A stretch of DNA of 64,000 bases from Roseicella aerolata (GTDB taxonomy: Bacteria > Pseudomonadota > Alphaproteobacteria > Acetobacterales > Acetobacteraceae), in the NCBI RefSeq assembly GCF_020523605.1, contig NZ_JAJAQI010000008.1:1-64000 (forward strand), read 5' to 3'. The notes beneath the pieces were generated by a model, which was not told the DNA's origin, did not search any database, and saw nothing but the letters and a program-made list of their open reading frames with translations. Both the position numbers and the translations under genes were made by a program. Shown in pieces: positions 27,799-35,835 of the stretch. Positions within the stretch are counted from its first letter, which is position 1. The number at the start of each line of letters is the position of its first letter.

Positions 27799-29178
27799 AT
27801 GAGCGCGCGGGAAGCCGGCAGACCTCTGGGCCGCGCGCTGCGCGCCCTGCTGCCGCGCGGCCTGCTCGGCCGCTCGGTGCTGATCATCCTGGTGCCGATC
27901 CTGATGCTGCAGGCGGTGGCGCTGCAGCTCTTCTATGGCGGCCATCTCGATGTCATCTCGCGCCGCCTCGCCGGCGGCGTCGCCGGCGATGTCGCCCTGC
28001 TGGTCGAGCTGGTGCGGCGCGAGGCGCCGGAGGAGCGCGCCTGGATCTTCCGCGAGGCCGCCTGGCGGCTCGACCTGGCCCTGGCCTTCGAGGAGGGGGC
28101 ACGCATCCAGTCCGTCGCCCGCCCGGCCAGCCTGCCGCTGCTGCCGCTGGAGGAGGACCTGAACAACGCCCTGCGCGAGCGCGTGCGGCTGCCCTTCGAC
28201 ACGGACTGGCAGAGCGATTCGCGCAGCGTGATCATCCGCGTCCAGCTGCCCGAGGGCGTGCTGCATGTGGAGGCGCCGCGGAAGCGGCTCTTCACCGCGA
28301 CGCTCTATCTCTTCGTCATCTGGCTGGCCGGCTCGGCGCTGCTGCTGTCCGGCATCGCCGTGCTCTTCATGAAGAACCAGGTGCGGGCGATCCGGCGCCT
28401 GGCCGATGCGGCGGAGGCCTTCGGCCTCGGCCGCGATGTCGGCCCGATGAAGCCGGAGGGGGCGAGCGAGGTGCGCCAGGCGGCGGCGGCCTTCAACCGC
28501 ATGCAGGAGCGCATCCGCCGCTTCGTCGGCCAGCGGACGGAGATGCTGGCCGGCATCAGCCACGACCTCCGCACGCCGCTGACCCGCATGCGGCTCGCGC
28601 TCGCCATGCTGCCGCGCACGCCCGAGATGGAGGAGGACCTAGCGGCGCTCGGCCAGGATGTCGAGGAGATGGAGCGGATGACCGCCGCCTATCTCGCCTT
28701 CGCGCGGGGGGAGGGGACGGAGCAGGCGCGCCCGGCCGATCTGGTCGAGCTGGTGCAGGACGTGGCGGCCAGTGCCCGCCGCGCCGGCGCGGTGGTGGAG
28801 GTGGCGGCGCCCGAGGCGCTCTCGATGCGGCTGCGGCCGGATGCGGTACGCCGCTGCCTCGGCAACCTCGTGGACAATGCCCGGCGGCATGCCCGGCGCA
28901 TCGCGGTCGGGGTGCGGACATCGCCGCGCACCGGGCTCGGCGGACCGGGGGGCGTGCCGGCCGCGCTCTGGGCCGAGGTGACGGTGGATGACGACGGGCC
29001 GGGCATCCCGGCGGCCGAGCGGGAAGGGGCCTTCAAGCCCTTCCACAGCGGCTCCCCGAACGGCACGGGCCTTGGCCTCGCCATCGCCCGGGACATCGTG
29101 CGGGCGCATGGCGGCGAGATCGTGCTGGAGGAGAGCCCGCTGGGCGGGTTGCGGGCGCGGCTGAGGCTGCCGGTCTAG
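27799..29178 (+). CDS. Membrane sensor histidine kinase (EnvZ-like)
   Basis: A 459-residue kinase with a membrane helix at about residues 25-47, a periplasmic domain of about 120 residues, and a second helix at about 168-190. A HAMP linker (KNQVRAIRRLADAAEAFG) follows, then HisKA with the phosphorylated His255 in GISHDLRTPLTRMRL, and an ATPase domain with N-box NLVDNARRHA, VDDDGPGIP and GTGLGLAIARDI. The signal sensed is unknown. Its TAG stop coincides with the start of repeat R2 copy D. Confidence 0.93.
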   Translation: MSAREAGRPLGRALRALLPRGLLGRSVLIILVPILMLQAVALQLFYGGHLDVISRRLAGGVAGDVALLVELVRREAPEERAWIFREAAWRLDLALAFEEGARIQSVARPASLPLLPLEEDLNNALRERVRLPFDTDWQSDSRSVIIRVQLPEGVLHVEAPRKRLFTATLYLFVIWLAGSALLLSGIAVLFMKNQVRAIRRLADAAEAFGLGRDVGPMKPEGASEVRQAAAAFNRMQERIRRFVGQRTEMLAGISHDLRTPLTRMRLALAMLPRTPEMEEDLAALGQDVEEMERMTAAYLAFARGEGTEQARPADLVELVQDVAASARRAGAVVEVAAPEALSMRLRPDAVRRCLGNLVDNARRHARRIAVGVRTSPRTGLGGPGGVPAALWAEVTVDDDGPGIPAAEREGAFKPFHSGSPNGTGLGLAIARDIVRAHGGEIVLEESPLGGLRARLRLPV

Positions 29179-29344
29179 ATCATTGCGCGAAAGAGCGGAT
29201 TCGCGCGCCCGGGTGTTCACGCCCGTCCGCAATCCGCCCAAAAGCGGATTGCGTTCAGAACTGAACGCCAATCCGCTGTAGACCATTGCTTGTAGAGCAG
29301 ATTCACGCTGCGGGGCGTTCATGCTCCTCCGCGATCCGCTCTAG
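29177..29344. repeat. Dispersed palindromic repeat R2, copy D (tandem unit)
   Basis: The whole gap between the converging kinase and uracil-DNA glycosylase genes. A first diverged unit starts TAGATCATTGC at the kinase stop. A hairpin at 29243-29277 (AGCGGATTGCGTTCA pairing with TGAACGCCAATCCGCT, one bulge) follows. A second unit runs from TAGACCATTGCTTGTAGAGC to GCGATCCGCTCTAG, whose last bases are the glycosylase stop on the other strand. Related copies: 36640, 42912, 54362. Confidence 0.8.
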
Positions 29345-29985
29345 CCTTCCACCCGCGCGATCACCTCCCGCACCACCGCCTCGAACATTGCGGCCGTCAG
29401 CCGGCGTGTGGAGGTGTTGTACCGGCTCACATGGTAGCTGTCCGCCACCAGCAGCCCGCCCGGCAGGGTCTGCACCGCGCCATGGCCGAAGGGCAGGCGC
29501 GCCGCCGGCACCTTGAAGACCCGCAGCAGCGCATTGTGCGCCAGCACGCCGAGCGCCAGAACCACCCGCAGATTCGGCATCGCCGCCAGTTCGCCGGCGA
29601 GGAAGCCGTTGCAGGCCCTGACCTCGGCCGGTTCCGGCAGGTTGGCCGGGGGCACGCAACGCACGGCATTGGTGATGCGGCAGCCGGTCAGCGCCAGCCC
29701 GTCATCCGGCCGTTCCTCGTAGACGCCGCTGGCAAGCCCGCATCCGACCAGCGTGGCATAGAGCAGCCTGCCCGCATGGTCGCCGGTGAAGGGGCGCCCG
29801 GTGCGGTTCGCCCCGCGCTGCCCGGGCGCCATGCCGAGCACGAGGATGCGCGATTCGCGCGGCCCCCAGGAGGGAACCGGGGCATTGTGCCAGTCCGGAA
29901 AGGCGGCGCGATTGGCCATGCGCAGCGCCGCGAGCCGCGGGCAGAGCGGGCAGTCGCGCGGCGGCTGTTCGGGCTCCGGCGTCAT
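29341..29985 (-). CDS. Family 5-type uracil-DNA glycosylase (iron-sulfur)
   Basis: A 214-residue base-excision repair enzyme of the family 4/5 iron-sulfur glycosylases. Motif 1 is GMAPGQRGANRTGRPFTGD, as in family 5 (UdgB), where no acidic or Asn water-activator follows the Gln. The C-terminal motif is SYHVSRYNTSTRRLT. Cysteines in DCPLCPRL, VRCVPP and ACNGFL are the likely 4Fe-4S ligands. The ATG at 29985 is preferred over 29997. UdgB enzymes remove uracil and some other damaged bases, useful in a GC-rich genome. Confidence 0.88.
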   Translation of the reverse strand: MTPEPEQPPRDCPLCPRLAALRMANRAAFPDWHNAPVPSWGPRESRILVLGMAPGQRGANRTGRPFTGDHAGRLLYATLVGCGLASGVYEERPDDGLALTGCRITNAVRCVPPANLPEPAEVRACNGFLAGELAAMPNLRVVLALGVLAHNALLRVFKVPAARLPFGHGAVQTLPGGLLVADSYHVSRYNTSTRRLTAAMFEAVVREVIARVEG

Positions 29986-30029
29986 CGCCGGCCGCAACGC
30001 CCCGCGGCCGCGATCGTCGCCGGCCTCTC

Positions 30030-30226
30030 ATACCAACCCGCATAAATGCTGACGCATTTATTCGGCCTCAGTCGCCGGCGCCGCTCTGCGGCTTGGCTAC
30101 GCGCCACTTGGCGCGGCGCCCCCGGTGCCCATGGAAGATGCCGGTGGCATCTTCCATGGGGGCCCGGCCGTTCGGGCGCTCAGCCGCCTGCGGCGGCTGC
30201 AGGTCAGGATTTATGCGGGCGGGTAT
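30030..30226. repeat. Inverted-repeat element of about 200 bases with internal hairpin
   Basis: Outer arms of 24 bases, 30030-30053 and 30203-30226, are complementary at 21 positions; shared parts are CCCGCATAAAT and CTGAC. Inside is a perfect hairpin, 13-base arms at 30130-30142 and 30146-30158 around GGT (arm CATGGAAGATGCC). It fills the gap between the glycosylase start and the NYN stop. The size and terminal arms resemble a small non-autonomous element, but no target duplication was established. Confidence 0.65.
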
Positions 30227-30882
30227 CACTCCGGCAGGTCGGGCGTCTCGCGGAAGGGCTCGGCCGGCGTGGCGCGGACCGGCATCGGACGGGGGCCGAG
30301 CGGGCCGGTCCGGGGGCGCGGCTCGACCTGGCGGCGGGTGATGTGCTCGGCCAGTTCCGAGAGATCGAGGAAAGCATCCGCCTGACGGCGGAGATCGTCC
30401 GCGATCATCGCCGGCTGGGTGCGGATGGTGGAGATCACCGTCACCCGCACGCCGCGGCGCTGCACGGCTTCCACCAGCCGGCGCAGGTCGCCATCCCCGG
30501 AGAAGATCACGACATGGTCGAGATGCGGGGTGAGGTCGAGGACATCGACCGCCATCTCGATATCCACGCTGCCCTTCACGCGGCGGCGGCCGGTCGCGTC
30601 GGTGAACTCCTTGGCCGGCTTGGTGACCACGGAGTAGCCGTTATACCCCAGCCAATCCACCAGCGGCCGGAGCGGGGAGTACTCCTCCGTCTCCAGCAGC
30701 GCCGTGTAGTAGTAGGCGCGGATGAGGTAGGAACGCTGCCGGAAATAGGCCAGCAGGTTCTTGTAGTCCACGTCGAACCCGAGGGTTCGCGAGGCCGCGT
30801 AGAGGTTGGCGCCATCGATGAAGACGGCCACGCGTTCGATGCGTTCGGGCTGCAAGCTGTGGGCTCTCGAAATGTGACGCAT
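30226..30882 (-). CDS. NYN-domain (LabA/DUF88-like) protein, putative RNase
   Basis: A NYN (PIN-like) domain protein. Conserved acidic sites are VAVFIDGANLY, VKGSVDIEMAVDVL and VVIFSGDGDLRRLVEAVQRR, with the TKPAKEFTD segment between them. Homologues are likely metal-dependent ribonucleases. About 30 C-terminal residues are Pro/Arg-rich and disordered. I start at the ATG at 30882 (218 residues); an ATG at 30903 adds seven residues, but a TATACT box (minus strand, 30907-30912) would place transcription start near it. Divergent from folK with a very short gap. Confidence 0.85.
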   Translation of the reverse strand: MRHISRAHSLQPERIERVAVFIDGANLYAASRTLGFDVDYKNLLAYFRQRSYLIRAYYYTALLETEEYSPLRPLVDWLGYNGYSVVTKPAKEFTDATGRRRVKGSVDIEMAVDVLDLTPHLDHVVIFSGDGDLRRLVEAVQRRGVRVTVISTIRTQPAMIADDLRRQADAFLDLSELAEHITRRQVEPRPRTGPLGPRPMPVRATPAEPFRETPDLPE

Positions 30883-30901
30883 GCCGGGAAGGCACCTTTC
30901 C

Positions 30902-30916
30902 ATCCTAGTATAGGAT
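30902..30916. promoter_or_regulatory. Small palindrome in the NYN/folK divergent gap
   Basis: ATCCTA-GTA-TAGGAT is a perfect six-base inverted repeat in a gap of only a few dozen bases between divergent starts. On the minus strand it includes TATACT, close to a -10 box, so it may overlap the NYN promoter. No good -35 was seen. Confidence 0.35.
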
Positions 30917-30940
30917 CATCCATCCGGAAGCGAGAAAATC

Positions 30941-31447
30941 GTGATCATTATCGCCTTGGGGGCGAATGTCCCGGATTCCCGCGGGTCATCGCCTCTCGAA
31001 ACCTGCCGTGCCGCGGCTGCCGCGCTCGATCGCCTGCCCGGCCTCCGGCTGCGGGCGCTCTCGCGCTGGTACCGAACCGCGCCGGTTCCAGCCATGCCGG
31101 GCGCGCCCGACTTCGTCAATGGCGTGGCGCGGCTGGAGGGTGCCGTGGACGATCCCGCGCACCTGCTCGCCGCGCTCCATGCCATCGAAGACCGGGCGGG
31201 CCGGCAGCGGCCCTATCCCAACGCCCCGCGGAGCCTCGACCTTGACCTCATCGACCTCGACGGCCTCTGCCGCGACGGCCCCGACCCGATCCTGCCACAT
31301 CCGCGCGCGCATCTCCGCCGCTTCGTGCTCGAGCCGCTGCGGGACGTTGCTCCGCACTGGGTCCATCCTGGCCTTGGCCGGACCCTGGCGTCGCTGATCG
31401 CGGATCTGCCGCCTGAGACGATGCCGCCGCAGCCAATCCTTTCCTGA
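30941..31447 (+). CDS. folK: 2-amino-4-hydroxy-6-hydroxymethyldihydropteridine pyrophosphokinase
   Basis: Transfers pyrophosphate from ATP to hydroxymethyl-dihydropterin in folate synthesis. The 168 residues have [13 protein letters not shown] at the N-terminus, [21 protein letters not shown] and the HPPK signature [16 protein letters not shown], then [16 protein letters not shown]. The start is GTG at 30941. Gene length is normal and no fusion to FolB or FolP is seen. Confidence 0.95.
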   Translation: MIIIALGANVPDSRGSSPLETCRAAAAALDRLPGLRLRALSRWYRTAPVPAMPGAPDFVNGVARLEGAVDDPAHLLAALHAIEDRAGRQRPYPNAPRSLDLDLIDLDGLCRDGPDPILPHPRAHLRRFVLEPLRDVAPHWVHPGLGRTLASLIADLPPETMPPQPILS

Positions 31448-31638
31448 AATGGGTTGCACGACTATACCACGCCAGTGGCGGATGGGTTACAGATTGTGTC
31501 GATCCATGCTGCGCTGCGGCGAAAATGCGGGCTTCGCGCTTGCACCCGGCGGGCGTGGTGGCTATCTGGAAGGTTCCTCTGCAGCAGTGCGCCGCGGGCC
31601 TTCCCGCCCGCCGCCGCCCCATTGATCACGAGGCCGTC

Positions 31639-32037
31639 ATGGCGCGCGTCACCGTTGAAGACTGCATCGTCCAGATCCCCAACCGGTTCGAGCTGGTTCT
31701 GCTGGCCGCGCAGCGCGCCCGCAATATCGGCCGGGGCGAGGAACTGACCCTCGACCGCGACAACGACAAGAACCCGGTGGTCGCCCTCCGCGAGATCGCC
31801 GAGCAGACCATCCCGCTCGAGGCCATCGAGGCCGACCTGATCAAGTCCCTGCAGCGCGCCCCCGAACCGGAGCCGGCGGAGGAGGAGGTCCTCGACCTCA
31901 TCGCCACCGACGAGAACATCTTCGGTGTCATGGACGTGAACGAGGAGCTGCCGGCCGAGGGCCAGGGCCTCGAGGACATGTCGCCGGACGACCTGGAGGC
32001 CGCCATCGCGGCCGAGCTGGGCGGCGGCCGCCGCTGA
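31639..32037 (+). CDS. rpoZ: RNA polymerase omega subunit
   Basis: A 132-residue omega subunit that helps assemble RNA polymerase and bind ppGpp. The N-terminal core reads [30 protein letters not shown] and [14 protein letters not shown]. The C-terminal acidic tail of about 60 residues (rich in E and D) is typical of alphaproteobacteria. The ATG at 31639 is chosen because the frame upstream to 31525 lacks homology. The ppGpp synthetase rsh follows ten bases after the stop, a common and functionally sensible pairing. Confidence 0.95.
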   Translation: MARVTVEDCIVQIPNRFELVLLAAQRARNIGRGEELTLDRDNDKNPVVALREIAEQTIPLEAIEADLIKSLQRAPEPEPAEEEVLDLIATDENIFGVMDVNEELPAEGQGLEDMSPDDLEAAIAAELGGGRR

Positions 32038-32047
32038 GGATCGGCCA

Positions 32048-34363
32048 TTGACCTCGCGCGACGCCGGGCCCTTGCAGGCACCGGTGCCGCGCGCACCGGA
32101 AGGGACGGTGACGGGCCTGGCGGAGGCCCCCGCCGCCGAGCCGGTCCCGGGGTTGGAAGAGGCGCTGGCGCTGGCCCGCCGCGTCGCCGGCTACGACCCC
32201 CGCGCCGATGTCGCGCTGATCGAGCGCGCCGGGCGGACCGCCGCCGAGGCGCATGCCAGCCAGCGGCGCGAGAACGGCGATCCCTACATCACCCACCCGA
32301 TCGCCGTCGCCAATATCCTGGCCGATTACCGGCTGGACAGCGCGACCATCGCGACCGCCCTGCTGCATGACGTCGCCGAGGACACCGCCTTCGGCCTGAA
32401 GGAGATCGAGCGCCGCTTCGGCGCCGAGGTCGCCCGGCTGGTGGACGGCGTCACCAAGCTCACCCGCCTGGAACTGCAGTCCGAGCGCACCAAGCAGGCG
32501 GAGAACCTCCGCAAGCTGGTGCTGGCGATGAGCGAGGACATCCGCGTCCTGCTCGTCAAGCTGGCCGACCGGCTGCACAACATGCGCACGCTCCACTTCG
32601 TCCCGAAGGCGGAGAGGCGCCGCAAGACCGCGCGCGAGACCATCGAGATCTTCGCGCCGCTCGCCGAGCGCATCGGCATGGATGCGCTGAAGGCCGAGCT
32701 GGAGACGCTCTCCTTCCAGGAGCTCCACCCGGAGGCGCGGCAGACCATCGCCGCCCGCCTGACCTATCTGCGGGGCCAGAGCGCCAACCTGATCAAGGAG
32801 ATCGAGCACGACCTGAAGCGCGTGCTGGCGCGGCACGGGGTCCACGCGCTGGACGTGATGGGGCGGGAGAAGTCGCCCTATTCGATCTGGCTGAAGATGC
32901 AGAAGAAGAACGTGGCCTTCGAGGCGCTCTCGGACGTCATGGCCTTCCGCGTCATCGTCGAGGACCGCGCCGCCTGCTACGCCGCGCTCGGTGCGGTGCA
33001 CGACGCCTATCGCGTGGTCCCGGGCCGCTTCAAGGACTACATCTCCACCCCCAAGACCAATGGCTACCAGTCCCTCCATACCGGGGTGACGGTGCCGGAG
33101 CGGCGGAACGCCAAGATCGAGGTGCAGATCCGCACCCGCGAGATGCACGAGGTCGCCGAGAACGGCGTCGCCGCGCACTGGATCTACAAGCAGGGGCCGG
33201 AGGGCAACACCTCGGCCGCGGGCAACCGCAAGCGCTATCCCTGGGTGCGCGCCCTGCTCGACATCCTGGAGAATGCCGAGGGCGCGCAGGACTTCCTCGA
33301 CCACACCAAGCTCGAGCTGCACCGCGACCAGGTCTTCTGCTTCTCCCCCAAGGGCGACCTGATCGAGCTGCCGCGCGGCGCGACGCCGGTGGACTTCGCC
33401 TATGAGGTCCACAGCCAGGTCGGCGACAGCTGCGTCGGCGCCAAGGTCAACGGCAAGATCGTCCCGCTCCGCCACCAGCTCGAGAACGGCGACCAGGTCG
33501 AGATCATCACCGCCCGCGGCGGCCAGCCCAACCCGGCCTGGGAACGCTTCGTCGTCACCGGCAAGGCCCGCGCCCGCATCCGCCGCTTCGTGCATGCCCG
33601 GCAGAAGGAGGAGCATCGCGAGAGCGGCCGCGCCGCCATCGTCAAGGCCTTCCGGCAGGAAGGCGTGGACGCGACCGAGAAGCTGCTGGAAGGCGCGCTC
33701 AAGCCGCTCAAGCAGCCGGGGCTGGAGGAGCTCTACACCGCCGTCGGCTCCGGCTCCCTCTCGCCGAGGGAGGTGCTGCACGCCGCGGTGCCGGAACTGC
33801 GCATCCCGCCGCGCGCCACCGATCCGCTGCCGCTGACCCGGCCGCGCGGGCGGCTCGGCGCCAGCCCGCTGCTCGGCCGGCCGGAGCGGGCGGGCTCGCC
33901 GCGCGGCGCCGCCTCCGCCGGCCTGCCGGTGACGGGCATCGTCACCGGCATGCCCTATCATTTCGCCGGCTGCTGCCACCCGCTGCCGGGCGAGCGCATC
34001 CTCGGCATCGTCACCACCGGCAAGGGCGTGACCATCCACGCCGCGGACTGCCACACGCTGGAGAATTTCGCCGCGACGCCGGAACGCTTCCTCGATATCG
34101 ACTGGGACGAGACCTCCTCCGCCGCCCGGGTCGGCCGGGTCGTGGTGGAGACCCGGAACCGCAATTCGGCGCTCGCCGCCCTGACCGAGACGGTGGCGCA
34201 GAATGACGGCGCGGTGACGGGGCTGAAGGTCCAGCACCGCGATGCCGAGGCGATCGAGGTGCTGCTCGATGTCGAGGTCGCCGACCTCCGCCACCTCGAG
34301 CGCATCATGGCCGCCCTGCGTGCCCCCGCCGACAACCTCCGTGTGGAGCGCATGCGCGGATGA
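32048..34363 (+). CDS. rsh: Bifunctional (p)ppGpp synthetase/hydrolase (RelA/SpoT)
   Basis: A 771-residue stringent-response enzyme. The HD hydrolase carries [15 protein letters not shown] and [13 protein letters not shown]; the synthetase carries [13 protein letters not shown] and [23 protein letters not shown] follows ([20 protein letters not shown]), then a C-terminal ACT domain with [17 protein letters not shown]. The synthetase RFKD charge pattern is that of bifunctional enzymes (RelA-only enzymes have acidic residues there). The TTG start at 32048 has GAGGA ten bases upstream; a GTG at 32108 is the alternative. It overlaps acpS as ATGATG. Confidence 0.95.
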   Translation: MTSRDAGPLQAPVPRAPEGTVTGLAEAPAAEPVPGLEEALALARRVAGYDPRADVALIERAGRTAAEAHASQRRENGDPYITHPIAVANILADYRLDSATIATALLHDVAEDTAFGLKEIERRFGAEVARLVDGVTKLTRLELQSERTKQAENLRKLVLAMSEDIRVLLVKLADRLHNMRTLHFVPKAERRRKTARETIEIFAPLAERIGMDALKAELETLSFQELHPEARQTIAARLTYLRGQSANLIKEIEHDLKRVLARHGVHALDVMGREKSPYSIWLKMQKKNVAFEALSDVMAFRVIVEDRAACYAALGAVHDAYRVVPGRFKDYISTPKTNGYQSLHTGVTVPERRNAKIEVQIRTREMHEVAENGVAAHWIYKQGPEGNTSAAGNRKRYPWVRALLDILENAEGAQDFLDHTKLELHRDQVFCFSPKGDLIELPRGATPVDFAYEVHSQVGDSCVGAKVNGKIVPLRHQLENGDQVEIITARGGQPNPAWERFVVTGKARARIRRFVHARQKEEHRESGRAAIVKAFRQEGVDATEKLLEGALKPLKQPGLEELYTAVGSGSLSPREVLHAAVPELRIPPRATDPLPLTRPRGRLGASPLLGRPERAGSPRGAASAGLPVTGIVTGMPYHFAGCCHPLPGERILGIVTTGKGVTIHAADCHTLENFAATPERFLDIDWDETSSAARVGRVVVETRNRNSALAALTETVAQNDGAVTGLKVQHRDAEAIEVLLDVEVADLRHLERIMAALRAPADNLRVERMRG

Positions 34364-34770
34364 TCCTTGGAATCGGCAATGACGTGGTGGATATCCGCCG
34401 GATCGAGCGGGTGCTGGAACGCCATGGCGAGCGCTTCCTGGAGCGGGTCTTCACCCCGGTGGAGCGCGCGAAGGCGGAGCGGCGGACGGAGAGGATCCGC
34501 GCCAGCACCTATGCCAAGCGCTTCGCGGCGAAGGAGGCGGCCTCCAAGGCGCTCGGCACCGGCTTCAACCAGGGCGTCTTCATGCGCGACCTGGGCGTGG
34601 TCAACCTCTCCTCCGGCAAGCCCACGCTGCGGCTGTCCGGCGGCGCGGCGAAGCGGCTGGCGGCGATGACGCCGCCCGGCCATGCGGCGCATGTGGAACT
34701 CACCATGACCGACGAATACCCCTATGCCAGCGCCATCGTCATCATCTCGGCGGTGAGGCTGCCGGGATAG
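34360..34770 (+). CDS. acpS: Holo-[acyl-carrier-protein] synthase
   Basis: Transfers 4'-phosphopantetheine from CoA to acyl carrier protein. The 136 residues show [19 protein letters not shown] with the Mg-binding Asp, and [16 protein letters not shown] with the second metal-binding Glu. The ATG overlaps the end of rsh, so translation is coupled. The pdxJ gene often found between spoT and acpS in relatives is absent here. Confidence 0.94.
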   Translation: MILGIGNDVVDIRRIERVLERHGERFLERVFTPVERAKAERRTERIRASTYAKRFAAKEAASKALGTGFNQGVFMRDLGVVNLSSGKPTLRLSGGAAKRLAAMTPPGHAAHVELTMTDEYPYASAIVIISAVRLPG

Positions 34771-34815
34771 GCGGGCGGCCCCACGCCGCCTATTCTCCCG
34801 CATCCGGCCTGCGAT

Positions 34816-34841
34816 CGCCCCGGGTGGGACCACCCGGGGCG
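34816..34841 (+). terminator. Strong 12-base-pair hairpin after acpS
   Basis: CGCCCCGGGTGG and CCACCCGGGGCG are perfectly complementary around a two-base gap. It lies about 45 bases beyond the acpS stop. No T-run follows. Likely a 3'-end or termination structure for the rpoZ-rsh-acpS transcript. Confidence 0.5.
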
Positions 34842-34862
34842 TGAATCGCCGGCCCGAAGAGA

Positions 34863-34909
34863 GCCAGGCCGGATCGCGGCTGGCGCGGACGGTCGCGATC
34901 CGGCCTGGC
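34863..34909 (+). promoter_or_regulatory. Perfect 16-base inverted repeat just before an SDR gene
   Basis: GCCAGGCCGGATCGCG (34863-34878) and CGCGATCCGGCCTGGC (34894-34909) are exact complements with a 15-base spacer, ending 11 bases before the ATG and abutting the ribosome site GGGAGG. A third partial copy, ATCCGGCCTGCGATCG at 34802, could pair with the left arm instead. It could be an operator or a leader-RNA switch; both are inference. Confidence 0.45.
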
Positions 34910-34920
34910 GGGAGGACCCC

Positions 34921-35661
34921 ATGAACGCACTCGATCTCAAGGGCCGCGTCGCGGCCATCACCGGCGGCGCGCGCGGCATCGGCCTCGCGGTCGCCGAGCG
35001 CGTGGCGGCCAGCGGCGGCCGCCCGGCCATCTGGGACGTGGACCTGGCCGAGGCGGAGAAGGTCGCCGCCCGCCTGAACGGCTTCGCCGCCCAGGTGGAC
35101 GTCACCGACTACGGCGCGATCGAATCCGCGCTGGCCCGGACGGAATCGGCGCTCGGCCCGCTCGACATCCTGGTCGCCAATGCCGGCATCACCGGCCCCA
35201 ACGCCACGGTGGACGCCTATCCGATCGATGCCTGGCGCCAGGTGATCGAGATCGACCTGACCGGCGTCTTCCTCTCCTGCCGCGCCGTGGTGCCGGGGAT
35301 GAAGGCGCGCAATTACGGCCGCATCGTCAACGTGGCCTCCATCGCCGGCAAGGAAGGCAACCCGAACGCGGCGGCCTATTCCGCGGCCAAGGCGGGCGTC
35401 ATCGGCTTCACCAAGTCGCTCGGGAAGGAACTGGCGCAGTCGGACATCCGGGTGAATTGCGTGACGCCGGCGGCGGCGGCGACCGACATCTTCAGGCAGA
35501 TGACCCAGGCGCAGATCGACTACATGCTCTCCAAGATCCCGGCCGGGCGCTTCGCGCAGGTGGAGGAGATCGCGGCGCTGATCTGCTGGCTGGCGACCGA
35601 GGATTGCAGCTTCTCGACCGGCGGGGTGTTCGACGTCTCGGGCGGGCGGGCGACCTACTGA
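34921..35661 (+). CDS. Short-chain dehydrogenase/reductase
   Basis: A 246-residue classical SDR. The cofactor motif is TGGARGIG at about residues 14-21, followed by NAG in LVANAGITG, the active-site Ser in IVNVASIAGKEG, and the YxxxK pair in AAYSAAKAGVIGFTKSL. WDVDLAEAEK after the second strand has an acidic residue that usually favours NAD(H). The substrate is unknown; it resembles 3-oxoacyl-ACP reductase and sugar/polyol dehydrogenase subgroups. GGGAGGAC gives a good ribosome site. Confidence 0.9.
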   Translation: MNALDLKGRVAAITGGARGIGLAVAERVAASGGRPAIWDVDLAEAEKVAARLNGFAAQVDVTDYGAIESALARTESALGPLDILVANAGITGPNATVDAYPIDAWRQVIEIDLTGVFLSCRAVVPGMKARNYGRIVNVASIAGKEGNPNAAAYSAAKAGVIGFTKSLGKELAQSDIRVNCVTPAAAATDIFRQMTQAQIDYMLSKIPAGRFAQVEEIAALICWLATEDCSFSTGGVFDVSGGRATY

Positions 35662-35666
35662 AAGAG

Positions 35667-35691
35667 GCCGGGGGAAGGCAGGTTCCCCGGC
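35667..35691. terminator. Hairpin after the SDR gene
   Basis: GGGGAA (35671-35676) pairs with TTCCCC (35683-35688) around GGCAGG, extended by GCC/GGC with one bulge. It starts about six bases past the SDR stop, in a convergent gap. A further inverted repeat ATGACATG/CATGTCAT lies at 35804-35825 near the other gene's end. Confidence 0.5.
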
Positions 35692-35835
35692 TGGACGCCG
35701 GCGTCCGACCCCATCCGTTTCCCGGAGTCCGGCGCGTCCTGCATGGAAGTGGGCCGGGCGCGCCGCGAAGCGGGGGGCCGGAGGGGGAGGCGGCATTCGA
35801 GCCATGACATGCGCCAGCATGTCATGCGCCGGTCA

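Noticed and set aside
31928-34294. A 788-codon minus-strand frame opposite rsh.
   Set aside because: It is antisense to all the RSH domains, has low-complexity composition and no recognisable domain.
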